DNA of 64,000 nucleotides, from contig JAMOPI010000010.1 in the NCBI GenBank assembly GCA_027064585.1, positions 85,789 to 149,788 of the forward strand. The letters run 5' to 3'. This stretch comes from Candidatus Desulfofervidaceae bacterium. Its GTDB lineage: Bacteria > Desulfobacterota > Desulfofervidia > Desulfofervidales > Desulfofervidaceae. Positions 25,386-33,715 of this stretch are shown here, piece by piece. The first letter of the stretch is position 1. Each line of letters opens with the position of its first letter. The translations under genes and the position numbers were made by a program. The notes below the pieces were generated by a model. It saw only the letters and a program-made list of their open reading frames with translations. It made no database searches and was not told where the DNA came from.

Positions 25386-26486
25386 CTAAAATATCCTCAA
25401 TTCTGTCCGTAGTCGCTTTAAACCAATCAAAGCATCTGCCCCACTAACAGGACTGAGGGGACCAAACTCTTTATTTAAACGGTCTTTAGGTAGCACAAAA
25501 CCTTTAATAAGGGCAAGAATACAAGCATTATAGTAAGGAGCACGAGGATCTAAGTCCTTATAGGGAGAGCGAATGTTTTTAAACCGGTTCCTTAGACCTT
25601 CGTCTCCACTTATACGGACATAGATATCTTGTAAGATTTCACAAAAGGAGGCCTTAGTAATCTTTAGCTGTGGATCAAAGTAACCATCTACCGTGACCGA
25701 AAGTTCAGCAATGTGATAAGGAGCGATGGTTATAATTTCCTTGGCAAATCGCTCTCCACCAATGTCTCTGATCATCGGGGGGGAAGTGTGCGGTATTTCT
25801 AAAATCTGAGGGAGTTTTAATTCATGGACTAATAAGGCCGCCATATCCGCCCTTGTGATTGCATCCTTTAAACCAATTTCCTTCCCGACATTTGTCAAAG
25901 GTTGAGCCTTTTTGATTTTAGTAATTTTATCAATCTCATTATATGCCTTTAATACAAGGGCATTCTCTGATTTTAAAACCTTGTCTAAAAGGGAAAGGGC
26001 CTTGTCAAACTGAAATGCCTTTTCATAGACCAAGGCCATATAGAAATAAGCCGGTGGATATCCAGGTTTTATCTCCATTATTTGAGCAAAAGCCTTTTCT
26101 GCCATGGGTAAAAGCTTTGCTGTATAAGATATATAGGTAATCCTTATCTTGCCTAGATTTACATTTACTATTTCCTCTTTATCTTTAGCTATCTCTTCTG
26201 CCCTTTTAATGAACTTTAATGCCTCTTGTTGTTTGTTTTTTGTAGCCTCTACTAAGGCCCTACCTACGTAGGCCTTTACCAGATGAGGATCCATTTGAAG
26301 AGCGAGCTGAAATTCATTTTCTGCCTCTTTTGTCTTACCAAGCTCAAACAGCACCATCCCTGTTTCTACATGATACTGAGGGCTTGAAATCTGTTGTTTT
26401 AAAAAGATTTTGTGCGGGCCACAGCTACACAAGAAACATAAAAGACACAAAAAAAGGATATGCTTTTTTGCTCTCATTTTTCTCAT
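25386..26486 (-). CDS. TPR lipoprotein with SLH-like C-terminus
   Basis: A lipoprotein signal (MRAKKHILFLCLLCFLCSCG) argues for a start at ATG 26486 or 26477 rather than further upstream. Residues about 40-210 hold TPR repeats (LFELGKTKEAENEFQLALQM; AYFYMALVYEKAFQFDKALS). The C-terminal part contains segments like S-layer homology repeats (DAITRADMAALLVHELKL, FGPLSPVSGADALIGLKR). It is probably exported and lipid-anchored, serving as a scaffold in the periplasm or envelope. Partners are unknown. It is divergent from the polyprenol kinase-like gene. Confidence 0.75.
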   Translation of the reverse strand: MRKMRAKKHILFLCLLCFLCSCGPHKIFLKQQISSPQYHVETGMVLFELGKTKEAENEFQLALQMDPHLVKAYVGRALVEATKNKQQEALKFIKRAEEIAKDKEEIVNVNLGKIRITYISYTAKLLPMAEKAFAQIMEIKPGYPPAYFYMALVYEKAFQFDKALSLLDKVLKSENALVLKAYNEIDKITKIKKAQPLTNVGKEIGLKDAITRADMAALLVHELKLPQILEIPHTSPPMIRDIGGERFAKEIITIAPYHIAELSVTVDGYFDPQLKITKASFCEILQDIYVRISGDEGLRNRFKNIRSPYKDLDPRAPYYNACILALIKGFVLPKDRLNKEFGPLSPVSGADALIGLKRLRTELRIF

Positions 26487-26526
26487 CCCACTTTGACTTT
26501 TATTCTCAAAAGAGTTAAATATTGCC

Positions 26527-27084
26527 ATGCACCTTTGGCTACGCAAGTCTTGGCATTTGTTAGGCAACCTCATCCCCCTTATTTACCTTCATTCTTCTCT
26601 ATCGTCCCTTCAAGCTGCCCTTATCGTATTTATTTTCTTCCTATGTTCCTTTTCTATAGACCTCTTACGGCTTAAGGTGCCTGCCTTTAATCAATGGTTT
26701 TTAACCTATTTTGGCATTCTCGTCAAAGAAAAAGAAAAACATAGTTTTACGGGTTCAACTTATTATTTTTTGGCCATAAGTCTTACGCTGCTTATTTTCC
26801 CCAAAATTATCTCTGTCTGTGCCGTCTTTTATCTTACCTTAGGTGATCCTATTGCCGCCATTGCTGGCCATTATCTTCCTCTAAAACGCATCTGGCAAAG
26901 AAAGAGCCTAGGCGGTTCCTTAGCCAATTTTTTTATTTGTCTGATCATTGGTATTCACTTCTTTCCTATTTTTATCGCCTTTTTAGGTGCCTTTACTGCC
27001 ACTTTGGCCGAGCTCTTTTCTCCAATAGATGATGCCCTCTCTATTCCTCTTCTGAGTGCCTTTGTTCTTTACCTTTTAACATGA
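26527..27084 (+). CDS. Diacylglycerol/polyprenol kinase family membrane protein
   Basis: 185 residues with five or six membrane spans. The family signature region is visible: HSFTGSTYYFLAISLTLLIF, then TLGDPIAAIAGHYLPLKR and KSLGGSLANFFICLIIG, with ELFSPIDDALSIPL near the end. It matches the dolichol kinase / phosphatidate cytidylyltransferase-like family (SEC59 type). Such enzymes use CTP or ATP to phosphorylate lipid alcohols, and this substrate is not known. The 3' end overlaps hemA by 16 bp on the opposite strand. Confidence 0.75.
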   Translation: MHLWLRKSWHLLGNLIPLIYLHSSLSSLQAALIVFIFFLCSFSIDLLRLKVPAFNQWFLTYFGILVKEKEKHSFTGSTYYFLAISLTLLIFPKIISVCAVFYLTLGDPIAAIAGHYLPLKRIWQRKSLGGSLANFFICLIIGIHFFPIFIAFLGAFTATLAELFSPIDDALSIPLLSAFVLYLLT

Positions 27085-28376
27085 TACCACTTATCTTGGT
27101 TTTCTTCTGGAGCATCCAGATTGAAAAGACGTCTGGTAACATCCAAATAAAAATCAATTTTTTCTCGGTTTTCTCTTTGCTTAAGGAATTCTATCGGGTC
27201 GTGTAAAACCTTTTTAATCATGGCCTCAGTCATGACGGCAATGGCCTTTTTGTCCTCTTCAGAGAGGTGTTTGAGGTGACTAAAGGTCTTGTTTAATTCT
27301 TTGTACCGGATTTCTTCTAGTTTGTGTTTAAGAGCGATGATGGTCGGTACTACAGCCAAGGTCTCAAGCCAGTGTTCAAACTTAATGACCTCTTCTTCAA
27401 TAATCCGTTCGGCCTTGCGGGCCTCCTTTTCGCGTTTAAGCCGATTTTCTTCTACTACGGCCTGTAAATCATCAATGTCATAAACATAGGCATTATCTAA
27501 CGCGTTGACCTTAGGGTCAATGTCCCTGGGTACGGCAATGTCAATGAAAAAGATAGGTTTATGCCGCCGCTTCCGCATGATGTTTTTTACATCTTCATAC
27601 CGCACCACATAGTGGGGAGCACCAGTGGAGCTAATGACTATATCTACTTCCTTTAAATATTCCTCCTTTTCGGCAATAGAGATGGCCTGTCCCTGAAAGC
27701 GCCTTGCCAGCTCCATCGCCCTTTCTAAGGTGCGGTTGGCCACAATGATGTTCTTAACCCCATTGTTTATCAAATGTTGGACGGCCAACTCGGCCATCTC
27801 CCCTGCTCCTATCAACATTACCTGTTTGCGTTCTAGGTGCCCAAAGATCTTTTTGGCCATCTCCACGGCAGCGTAACTGACCGAAACAGCATGGTGGGCA
27901 AGCCTTGTTTCGGTCCGAATACGTTTCGCAACAGAAAAGGATTTATGTAAAAGCCGATTAAGAATGGGACCAACCGTATGGTGTTTTAAGGCCAAACGAT
28001 AGGCATCCTTAATTTGTCCTAAAATCTGGGGTTCGCCAAGTACCATAGAATCCAAGGAAGAGGCTACGCGGAAGAGGTGTCTTACGGCCTCTGTCTGGCG
28101 ATAGATATAAAGGGAATGTTCAAATTTACTTAGAGGTACTTGATTGAACGCAGAAAAAAACTGCTTTACCGCGGCAATGGCTGCTTCGGGTTGTTTAGAG
28201 GTAAAAAGGGTTTCTACCCGATTACAGGTAGAAAGAAACAATACCTCTTTGATAGGAGATAACTGACTTAAGTGTACTAATATTTCAGATACACTCTTAC
28301 TTGCTCCTAATCGCTCTCTTATCTCTAACGGAGCTGTTTTGTGGTTTAAACCAATTAAAACAATCTCAGTATCCAT
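27069..28376 (-). CDS. hemA: Glutamyl-tRNA reductase
   Basis: Reduces glutamyl-tRNA to glutamate-1-semialdehyde with NADPH, the first step of C5 heme synthesis. The start is ATG 28376; 435 residues. Motifs: IGLNHKTAPLEIRERL, the catalytic Cys in FLSTCNRVE (about 50), the NADPH-binding VMLIGAGEMAELAVQHL (about 183) and the C-terminal dimer helix. It starts one base after ccsA ends, so heme synthesis and heme delivery for cytochrome c are in one operon. Confidence 0.95.
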   Translation of the reverse strand: MDTEIVLIGLNHKTAPLEIRERLGASKSVSEILVHLSQLSPIKEVLFLSTCNRVETLFTSKQPEAAIAAVKQFFSAFNQVPLSKFEHSLYIYRQTEAVRHLFRVASSLDSMVLGEPQILGQIKDAYRLALKHHTVGPILNRLLHKSFSVAKRIRTETRLAHHAVSVSYAAVEMAKKIFGHLERKQVMLIGAGEMAELAVQHLINNGVKNIIVANRTLERAMELARRFQGQAISIAEKEEYLKEVDIVISSTGAPHYVVRYEDVKNIMRKRRHKPIFFIDIAVPRDIDPKVNALDNAYVYDIDDLQAVVEENRLKREKEARKAERIIEEEVIKFEHWLETLAVVPTIIALKHKLEEIRYKELNKTFSHLKHLSEEDKKAIAVMTEAMIKKVLHDPIEFLKQRENREKIDFYLDVTRRLFNLDAPEENQDKWYHVKR

Positions 28377-28377
28377 C

Positions 28378-29199
28378 TTAACCAAACCGATGATATCCTT
28401 GAAAAAAATAATTTACACCCAAAAAAGTAAAGAGTAAGAAACAAAAGCCAATGATAGAAAACCAGGCCGCCTGACGTCCTCGCCAACCAAGCATTAACCT
28501 CTGATGAATTAAGATAGCATAAACTAGCCAAGTAATCAAAGACCAAATCTCTTTTGGATCCCAATTCCAAAACCTGCCTTTGACCCACTGCGCATAGAAA
28601 GCTCCGCTTAAAAGCCCAATCGTAAGGAGAACAAAGCCTACCACTAAGGCATGGTAATTTAGAGTGTCAAGAAAAAAGAGGGAAGGAAAGCGGACATATA
28701 TGCCTCTAAGTTTTTTCTGTTTAATTTGCCTTTCTTGTAAAAGGTACATAATGCCAGCACAAAAGGCTACAGCCAAGAGTGTATCTCCTAATAATGAGGT
28801 ACTGATGTGGAAATAGAGCCAGAAGGCTTTAAAGAGAGGTTTGGGAGGATTAGTCAGTTTGGGAACTACACGTCCTATAAGCATTAAAGCTACTACCAGA
28901 GGGACAAAAAAGGTGCCTAAAATAGGCATCCGGAACCGATAATACAAGCAGAAATAAATAAGAACAAGAAACCAAGCCACAAATGAAAGAGATCCTTTAA
29001 TGCCTAAGAAAGGGAAGTGAGAAGTAACTATCCATTGCGTAATGAGGGCTGTGGTATGGATGGAGAAACTAGCCAATAGGGAGTTAGTAGCCAGACGAGG
29101 GAAAATAGATTTGGGTGAAAAGAGAAGAAGGAAAAAAAAGACAAGGCTTATACTATACCCTAATAAAGCTAACTGATAAAAAAAGGTGTACATAACCAT
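28378..29199 (-). CDS. ccsA: Cytochrome c biogenesis protein CcsA/ResC
   Basis: 273 residues with about eight membrane spans. The tryptophan-rich heme-handling signature is present (KGRFWNWDPKEIWSLITW, about 205-222), with conserved His residues in flanking loops (HISTSLLGDTLLA; LNYHALVVG). With ResB (12354-13697) it forms the system II synthase that attaches heme to CxxCH motifs outside the membrane. QrcA in this window would be a client. ccsA next to hemA is common; the separation from resB is less so. Confidence 0.92.
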   Translation of the reverse strand: MVMYTFFYQLALLGYSISLVFFFLLLFSPKSIFPRLATNSLLASFSIHTTALITQWIVTSHFPFLGIKGSLSFVAWFLVLIYFCLYYRFRMPILGTFFVPLVVALMLIGRVVPKLTNPPKPLFKAFWLYFHISTSLLGDTLLAVAFCAGIMYLLQERQIKQKKLRGIYVRFPSLFFLDTLNYHALVVGFVLLTIGLLSGAFYAQWVKGRFWNWDPKEIWSLITWLVYAILIHQRLMLGWRGRQAAWFSIIGFCFLLFTFLGVNYFFQGYHRFG

Positions 29200-29658
29200 T
29201 AAAGATGCCGTTTTTAATCATTTTATATCCATGCAGGGTTTCTGTCAAATCACTGTATTACCCAAAATCCGTGATAGCCCTCCAATAGAGCCCACAAGTG
29301 GGCTGGAATAAAGCGATCTTTTAAAAAACGCCTTTTACCTAAAAGCTGAAAAACATTTATCTTTTTCTCAAGCCCAATCATAATTATAGCGCCTTCGCTC
29401 GCTCATGCGCTCAAGGCCAAGCCCGCAGGGCGCAGCCTGCACCTTTGGCGCAGGTCTATAGCGAGCAAAGTTGACCACCTAACGAGGCCTTGGCGTATAC
29501 TTTTTGCAAGTAAGGAAAACTTATCAATTTTTGTGGAATACTATAAATCAATCGCGGGTTTTGGGATCAGTTTTTAATTTTTATCTTGACTCAACCAAGC
29601 CCCAAACTTACCTTAATTTAAGGTAGGTTTTCTCTGTCACTTAATAGATAGCGAGGAG
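29200..29658. other. Intergenic region with IS-end remnants
   Basis: There is no credible gene. A 25-bp repeat (29261-29285, inverted copy of 8353-8377) and the 20-bp IS-end-like repeat (29546-29565) face each other 300 bp apart and end in CCCAAAA and TTTTGGG, like a small internally deleted element. AGCCCAC-AA-GTGGGCT (29288-29303) is a hairpin. Positions 29391-29470 are unusually GC-rich, with inverted pieces such as TATAGCG and CGCTATA. Confidence 0.5.
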
Positions 29659-29664
29659 GTGAGA

Positions 29665-30951
29665 ATGCAGGCCGTTATTCTGGCAGCCGGTGTAGGGAAA
29701 AGAATGCAACCGAAATTTAAAAAGACACCTAAAGGGCTTATCAGGGTAGCCGGGAGGGAAATCATTTACCGGACCCTCTCTTTTCTTAAACAGGCAGGTA
29801 TAGACGAATTTATTATTGTCACCAATGCTTTTTGTTATCCTCTTTACCAAGAGTTTTTCCAAAAACATCATTTTTCTTGTCAACTAGTTTTAAATCCGCA
29901 CCCAGAAAGGGGAAATGGCTACTCCCTTTATTTGGCCAAAGATTTTGTTAAAGGAAGGTTTGTCCTTACGATGAGTGATCATATATATGAGAAGATCTTT
30001 ATTAAAAAGGCGGTTAAGGGTGAAGGTCTGATTATGGATAGAGTAGGTCGTTTTATTGACCCTAATGAGGCAACAAAGGTTAAGGTAGAGAATGGAAGAA
30101 TAGCGGCTATTGGGAAACAGATAAAGAAATGGGATGGATTTGATACTGGTTTTTTTATCCTTACCCCAGAAGTGTTTGAAGCGGCGGAAAAGGTAGTCGC
30201 ACAGAAAGAGCTGGTGGAATTAAGTGAAATCATGCAGGTGGCGAGAGTGAAGGTAACGGAGGTTTCAGGCCATTTCTGGATGGATGTAGATACACCTCAG
30301 GACTTAGAAAAAGCCAAACGGGCCCTTTTACACAACGCCGTTAAGGGTACAGGTGATGGACTTGTATCTCGTTTTTTAAACCGCAAAATATCTACTTACA
30401 TTTCCACCTATGTGGCCGACCTTGCCACACCTAACCAGATTACCATTTATACCTTTGTTTTTGGCCTTTTTTCGGCCTTTATTGCCCTTTTTTGGCCAGC
30501 TGGAGGGGGTGTGTTTTATCAAATTAGCTCTATTTTAGACGGTGTAGACGGAGAAATTGCCAGGGCTTCCCTTCAAGAGAGTTGTTTTGGTGGCTGGTTT
30601 GATTCTCTTTTAGACCGGTTTGTAGACTTTGCCTTTTTTCTAGCCTTAGGGCGATTTTTACCCCTTTCTTCCTGGCCCCTTATTGCCTTGACGATTTTTG
30701 GGATGGTTATGGTGAGTTACTCTACAGAACGTTTTAAGGCTGCCTACCAAAAAGATGCCTATCAAGAAATTCCTACCCTGCGGTATTTAATTGGCAAACG
30801 GGACGAGCGCATCTTTTTGACCATGCTCTTTTGCCTGTGGGGGAAGATCAAGTTCCTTTTTATCTTTATGGCCCTTTTGACCAATTTGCGCGTGCTTTTA
30901 ACAATGTATCTGGTATGGAAATACGAAAAAAAGTGTTCTAATTCCTTTTAA
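29665..30951 (+). CDS. Fused inositol-1-P cytidylyltransferase / DIPP synthase
   Basis: Makes CDP-inositol and joins it to inositol-1-phosphate, giving di-myo-inositol-1,3'-phosphate-1'-phosphate, precursor of the thermoprotectant DIP. The N-terminal nucleotidyltransferase (1-230) has VILAAGVGKRM, ERGNGYSLYLAKDF and TMSDHIYE. The C-terminal membrane domain has the CDP-alcohol phosphatidyltransferase motif D-G-x2-A-R-x8-G-x3-D-x3-D (VDGEIARASLQES, then GGWFDSLLDRF). Blocks such as GTGDGLVSRFLNRKIST fit my recall of the Archaeoglobus bifunctional enzyme. The ATG at 29665 follows GAGGAGG. Inositol-phosphate synthase is not in the window. Confidence 0.85.
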   Translation: MQAVILAAGVGKRMQPKFKKTPKGLIRVAGREIIYRTLSFLKQAGIDEFIIVTNAFCYPLYQEFFQKHHFSCQLVLNPHPERGNGYSLYLAKDFVKGRFVLTMSDHIYEKIFIKKAVKGEGLIMDRVGRFIDPNEATKVKVENGRIAAIGKQIKKWDGFDTGFFILTPEVFEAAEKVVAQKELVELSEIMQVARVKVTEVSGHFWMDVDTPQDLEKAKRALLHNAVKGTGDGLVSRFLNRKISTYISTYVADLATPNQITIYTFVFGLFSAFIALFWPAGGGVFYQISSILDGVDGEIARASLQESCFGGWFDSLLDRFVDFAFFLALGRFLPLSSWPLIALTIFGMVMVSYSTERFKAAYQKDAYQEIPTLRYLIGKRDERIFLTMLFCLWGKIKFLFIFMALLTNLRVLLTMYLVWKYEKKCSNSF

Positions 30952-31630
30952 TCCAGGTAATAATTTTATCTATCTCAGCTAGGGTATCTAAAACAAGGTC
31001 TGCACCACTGTTAAGAAGGGTTTGCTTGTCTACATTGCCTGTGGCCACAGCAATCGTCTTTGCCCCTGCCTTTTTACCCGCCATAACATCCCTCACGGTA
31101 TCACCTACCAGATAAACTCTATCTAAAGGTACTTCTGAAAAGTGCCTTTTGGCCCGTTCAATGGCTAGGGAAACCAAAACACTTCTTTCTGGATGGTCGC
31201 TGCCAAAGGCACCTAACGAGAAAAAGGGCCTTATATCTACCTTTTCTAATTTAAACCAAGCAATAGGTTCTAGGTTGCCAGTAACAAGCCCCAAGATACT
31301 GTTTTCTTCTCTTAAGGCCGGCAAAAGCTCCTTTACCCCTGGAAGGACAACAAGCCCTTCTTTTTCTACCAAAGAGGGAAAGATCTGCACGACCTTTTCA
31401 AAACATAAAGGTAGCTTTTTCTTAACTTCTTCCTCAGGTACTTTTTTGCGCCTTAGCGCAGAGATAAGAATTTCAGGATCAGTTGTGCCGGGTTTGTTAC
31501 CGGTTTTGATGTCTTCTAAAGTAAAAGGAATTCCAAAAACCTCTTCTAAGGCCTTTACAAACGAAAATTGATGTGCAAGTGTAGCTTTTAAAAGGGTATT
31601 ATCAACGTCAAATAATACCAACTGCTTCAT
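30938..31630 (-). CDS. HAD-superfamily phosphatase
   Basis: 230 residues. The nucleophile motif DVDNTLLK is at the N-terminus (residues 8-15), motif II LVTGN (about 115), and motif III/IV VYLVGDTVRDVMAGKKAGAK (about 170-190). The helical cap lies between (about 18-90). It resembles Gph/phosphoglycolate phosphatase-like enzymes, but the substrate is not fixed by sequence. It converges on the DIP synthase gene with a 14-bp overlap; a role in removing phosphate from DIPP is only a speculation from position. It follows cbpA by 2 bp. Confidence 0.85.
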   Translation of the reverse strand: MKQLVLFDVDNTLLKATLAHQFSFVKALEEVFGIPFTLEDIKTGNKPGTTDPEILISALRRKKVPEEEVKKKLPLCFEKVVQIFPSLVEKEGLVVLPGVKELLPALREENSILGLVTGNLEPIAWFKLEKVDIRPFFSLGAFGSDHPERSVLVSLAIERAKRHFSEVPLDRVYLVGDTVRDVMAGKKAGAKTIAVATGNVDKQTLLNSGADLVLDTLAEIDKIITWIKRN

Positions 31631-31632
31631 CC

Positions 31633-32553
31633 TTATAATCCCAACTTGGCCAGTTCTTCTATTAATTTACGTTGTTCATTGGTAAGATACCGAGGGATTT
31701 GGACAATTACCCGCACATAGAGATCTCCTTTTCCCCCGCCCTTAAGACGGGGCATGCCATAACCCCTTAAACGCAATTTGGTGTGGGACTGGGTGCCAGG
31801 AGGTATTTTAACCTCAAAGGTCTTTCCATCAAGGGTAGGCACCCTTACGGTTGTCCCCAGAGCGGCCTGGGAAAAGGTGATGACCCGGTCTACATACAGA
31901 TCATCCCCTTCGCGTTTAAAGATAGGATGATCCATTACCCGGATTTTTATGTATAAATCTCCGGCTAGCCCTGTAGGGCCAAACTCACCCTTGCCGGCCA
32001 GACGAAGTTTTTGGCCTGTTTTTACCCCTGGTGGGATCTTAACGACGATCTTTTCGGTCCGTCCACCCCGCTCATAGGCAATGGTCTTTTCTCCTCCTTT
32101 GGCTGCTTCTTCTAAGGAAATGGCCAATTCGTAGATAAGATCTGGCCCTTTTACTGGGGAACTGCGGGGGTGTTCATAACCAAAGGGACCAGTATGATAA
32201 CGAAATCCACCTTGCCGTGCTCCCCGACGACCGCCAAAGAGAAAGGAAAATAAATCATCGGTGCTAAAACCAATATCCTTAAAAAGATCGCCGATGTCAA
32301 AGTTACGAAAGATATCTTCTGTTGTGTATTGCTGATGAAACCCAGCCGCCCCCATGGCGTCGTATTGACGCCTCTTTTCAGGATCACTTAGGACGGCATA
32401 GGCCTCATTGATTTCTTTAAACTTTTCCTCTGCCTCTTTGCTTTTATTCCGATCAGGATGGTATTTAAGGACAAGGCGCCTATAGGCGCGTTTTATCTCT
32501 TCTTGGGTTGCATTTCTAGGAACACCGAGAATTTCGTAGTAATCCTTATACAT
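31633..32553 (-). CDS. cbpA: DnaJ-like co-chaperone (CbpA type)
   Basis: 306 residues. The J domain (1-68) has the HPD motif (LKYHPDRN) that stimulates DnaK. A Gly/Phe-rich linker follows (about 75-125), then two beta-sandwich substrate-binding domains ([35 protein letters not shown]). There is no zinc-finger Cys repeat, which separates it from DnaJ and fits CbpA/DnaJ class B. It would work with DnaK on unfolded proteins. It is in an apparent operon with the HAD phosphatase. Confidence 0.9.
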   Translation of the reverse strand: MYKDYYEILGVPRNATQEEIKRAYRRLVLKYHPDRNKSKEAEEKFKEINEAYAVLSDPEKRRQYDAMGAAGFHQQYTTEDIFRNFDIGDLFKDIGFSTDDLFSFLFGGRRGARQGGFRYHTGPFGYEHPRSSPVKGPDLIYELAISLEEAAKGGEKTIAYERGGRTEKIVVKIPPGVKTGQKLRLAGKGEFGPTGLAGDLYIKIRVMDHPIFKREGDDLYVDRVITFSQAALGTTVRVPTLDGKTFEVKIPPGTQSHTKLRLRGYGMPRLKGGGKGDLYVRVIVQIPRYLTNEQRKLIEELAKLGL

Positions 32554-32630
32554 TTTTGCCCCTGGCTTAAAAAATAACCACTGGTGCCTGTGGTGTCAAG
32601 AAATTTGGTGGGCAAAAGAAAAATTTAGTT

Positions 32631-32655
32631 AGGAACAGCCCCCCAAGGGCTGTCC
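32631..32655 (-). terminator. Probable terminator of the Pro-rich exported protein gene
   Basis: On the minus strand GGACAGCCC and GGGCTGTTCC form a GC-rich hairpin just after the stop codon of the 32667 gene. The T tract is weak (ATTTTTC further on). Confidence 0.45.
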
Positions 32656-32666
32656 TTTATGGTGTT

Positions 32667-33317
32667 TTACCGTCCAAACGCTTGCATTTCCTGTGAGGTA
32701 GGATAGTCAGGGATAATATGAGTCCCATCGTAGGAAATCTTTATATGGGCTACAATTTTGCTATTATAGGCGATAGGAATAACCCAGCAGGCCTCTGGTT
32801 CACGATATTCGGCCCCGTTTAAGACTGTTAGTCCAGAAACAACAGTGGGCAATTTTTGCCTGATTGTTTCTAGTGAGACGTGGGAATTAAACACACGTGG
32901 ATGATACCCTCGTGGTAAAACTGTCCCATCTAAAGGGTTAAATTCTAATGCCCCGACAGCTACTCCCTGATAAATAATAGCGGCCTTAATTATCACTTCT
33001 CCCCTTGGTGCCTGCTGTGTCCATATCTTACCTGGAGAGAAATATTTCTTGGCTTCCTTAGCCGTTTCTACAGCCTGAGCTGCATTTCCAAGAAAATTAG
33101 AAGGAACAACTGTCGTTTGTTCTGGGGGAGGTGGTGTTTGGGCTGGTGGAGGGGCTGGCATCCGCGCTGGTGGTGCCTGGGCTGGTGGTGTTTGAGCTGG
33201 TGGAGGAACAGCTTGTTGTTCTGGTTGTAAAATAGGTGGGGGTTGTTGAGCTTTACTCATAGTTACACCTCCTAAAATTATTGCTATAGCCATAATAACT
33301 AAAGTAATTTTTCTCAT
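32667..33317 (-). CDS. Exported protein with Pro/Gln-rich linker
   Basis: 216 residues with an N-terminal signal peptide (MRKITLVIMAIAIILGGVTM, cut near SKAQ). A Pro/Gln/Ala-rich stretch (about 24-72, repeats such as PPAQTPPAQAPPA) follows. The C-terminal 130 residues form a mixed domain (GEVIIKAAIIYQGVAVGALE; AHIKISYDGTHIIPDYP). No family is recognised. It lies 27 bp after the lipoprotein gene and downstream of the two-component genes, so it is probably part of the sensor's target operon and located in the periplasm or outer membrane. Confidence 0.6.
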   Translation of the reverse strand: MRKITLVIMAIAIILGGVTMSKAQQPPPILQPEQQAVPPPAQTPPAQAPPARMPAPPPAQTPPPPEQTTVVPSNFLGNAAQAVETAKEAKKYFSPGKIWTQQAPRGEVIIKAAIIYQGVAVGALEFNPLDGTVLPRGYHPRVFNSHVSLETIRQKLPTVVSGLTVLNGAEYREPEACWVIPIAYNSKIVAHIKISYDGTHIIPDYPTSQEMQAFGR

Positions 33318-33344
33318 ACCAAACCTCCTTATTTGTTAAATTAT

Positions 33345-33626
33345 CTAACCATCTCTTCCCAAATTCTTTTCTAAATCCTTCATTTTTTCTTCTAATCTCT
33401 TTAACCGCTCATTTATGTCATTCAGGGCATCAGTAATATAGTCCGTTTTTACAGAAGGAGTTTCATTGGTTTTTTTCCATATAATAGTCATTCCAAATGC
33501 AATGAGACCAAGGATAATCCAACCTATACCAAGAGCGCCTGGACCTCCAAATAGAGGAGGTGGGGGTGGACCTGGTGCACATCCAGTTAAAATAAGCCAA
33601 TATACGCCTATGAGCATCTTTTTCAT
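33345..33626 (-). CDS. Small lipoprotein with membrane span and coiled coil
   Basis: 93 residues. A lipoprotein signal (MKKMLIGVYWLILTGCAPG) is followed by a Pro-rich patch, a hydrophobic segment (ALGIGWIILGLIAFGMTIIW, about 31-50) and a coiled coil (DINERLKRLEEKMKDLEKNL). AAGGAGGTG precedes the ATG. The 11-bp-spaced repeats upstream (33695-33712) look like an OmpR-type site, so it is probably controlled by the adjacent response regulator. Function unknown. Confidence 0.6.
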   Translation of the reverse strand: MKKMLIGVYWLILTGCAPGPPPPPLFGGPGALGIGWIILGLIAFGMTIIWKKTNETPSVKTDYITDALNDINERLKRLEEKMKDLEKNLGRDG

Positions 33627-33690
33627 CTTAAGATCACCTCCTTAGCTTTTTTTAATAAAGATATCAAAAGAGGCTTAAGAACTTCTAAAA

Positions 33691-33712
33691 GAAAGATTAA
33701 GAAAAGATTAAG
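33691..33712 (-). promoter_or_regulatory. Tandem 11-bp repeat, probable response-regulator site
   Basis: On the minus strand CTTAATCTTTT and CTTAATCTTTC follow each other directly, so the CTTAAT half-sites (33712-33707 and 33701-33696) are 11 bp apart. Two half-sites one helical turn apart is the usual binding pattern of OmpR/PhoB-family regulators. The site lies between the sensor kinase stop and the lipoprotein start. Confidence 0.6.
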
Positions 33713-33715
33713 ATT

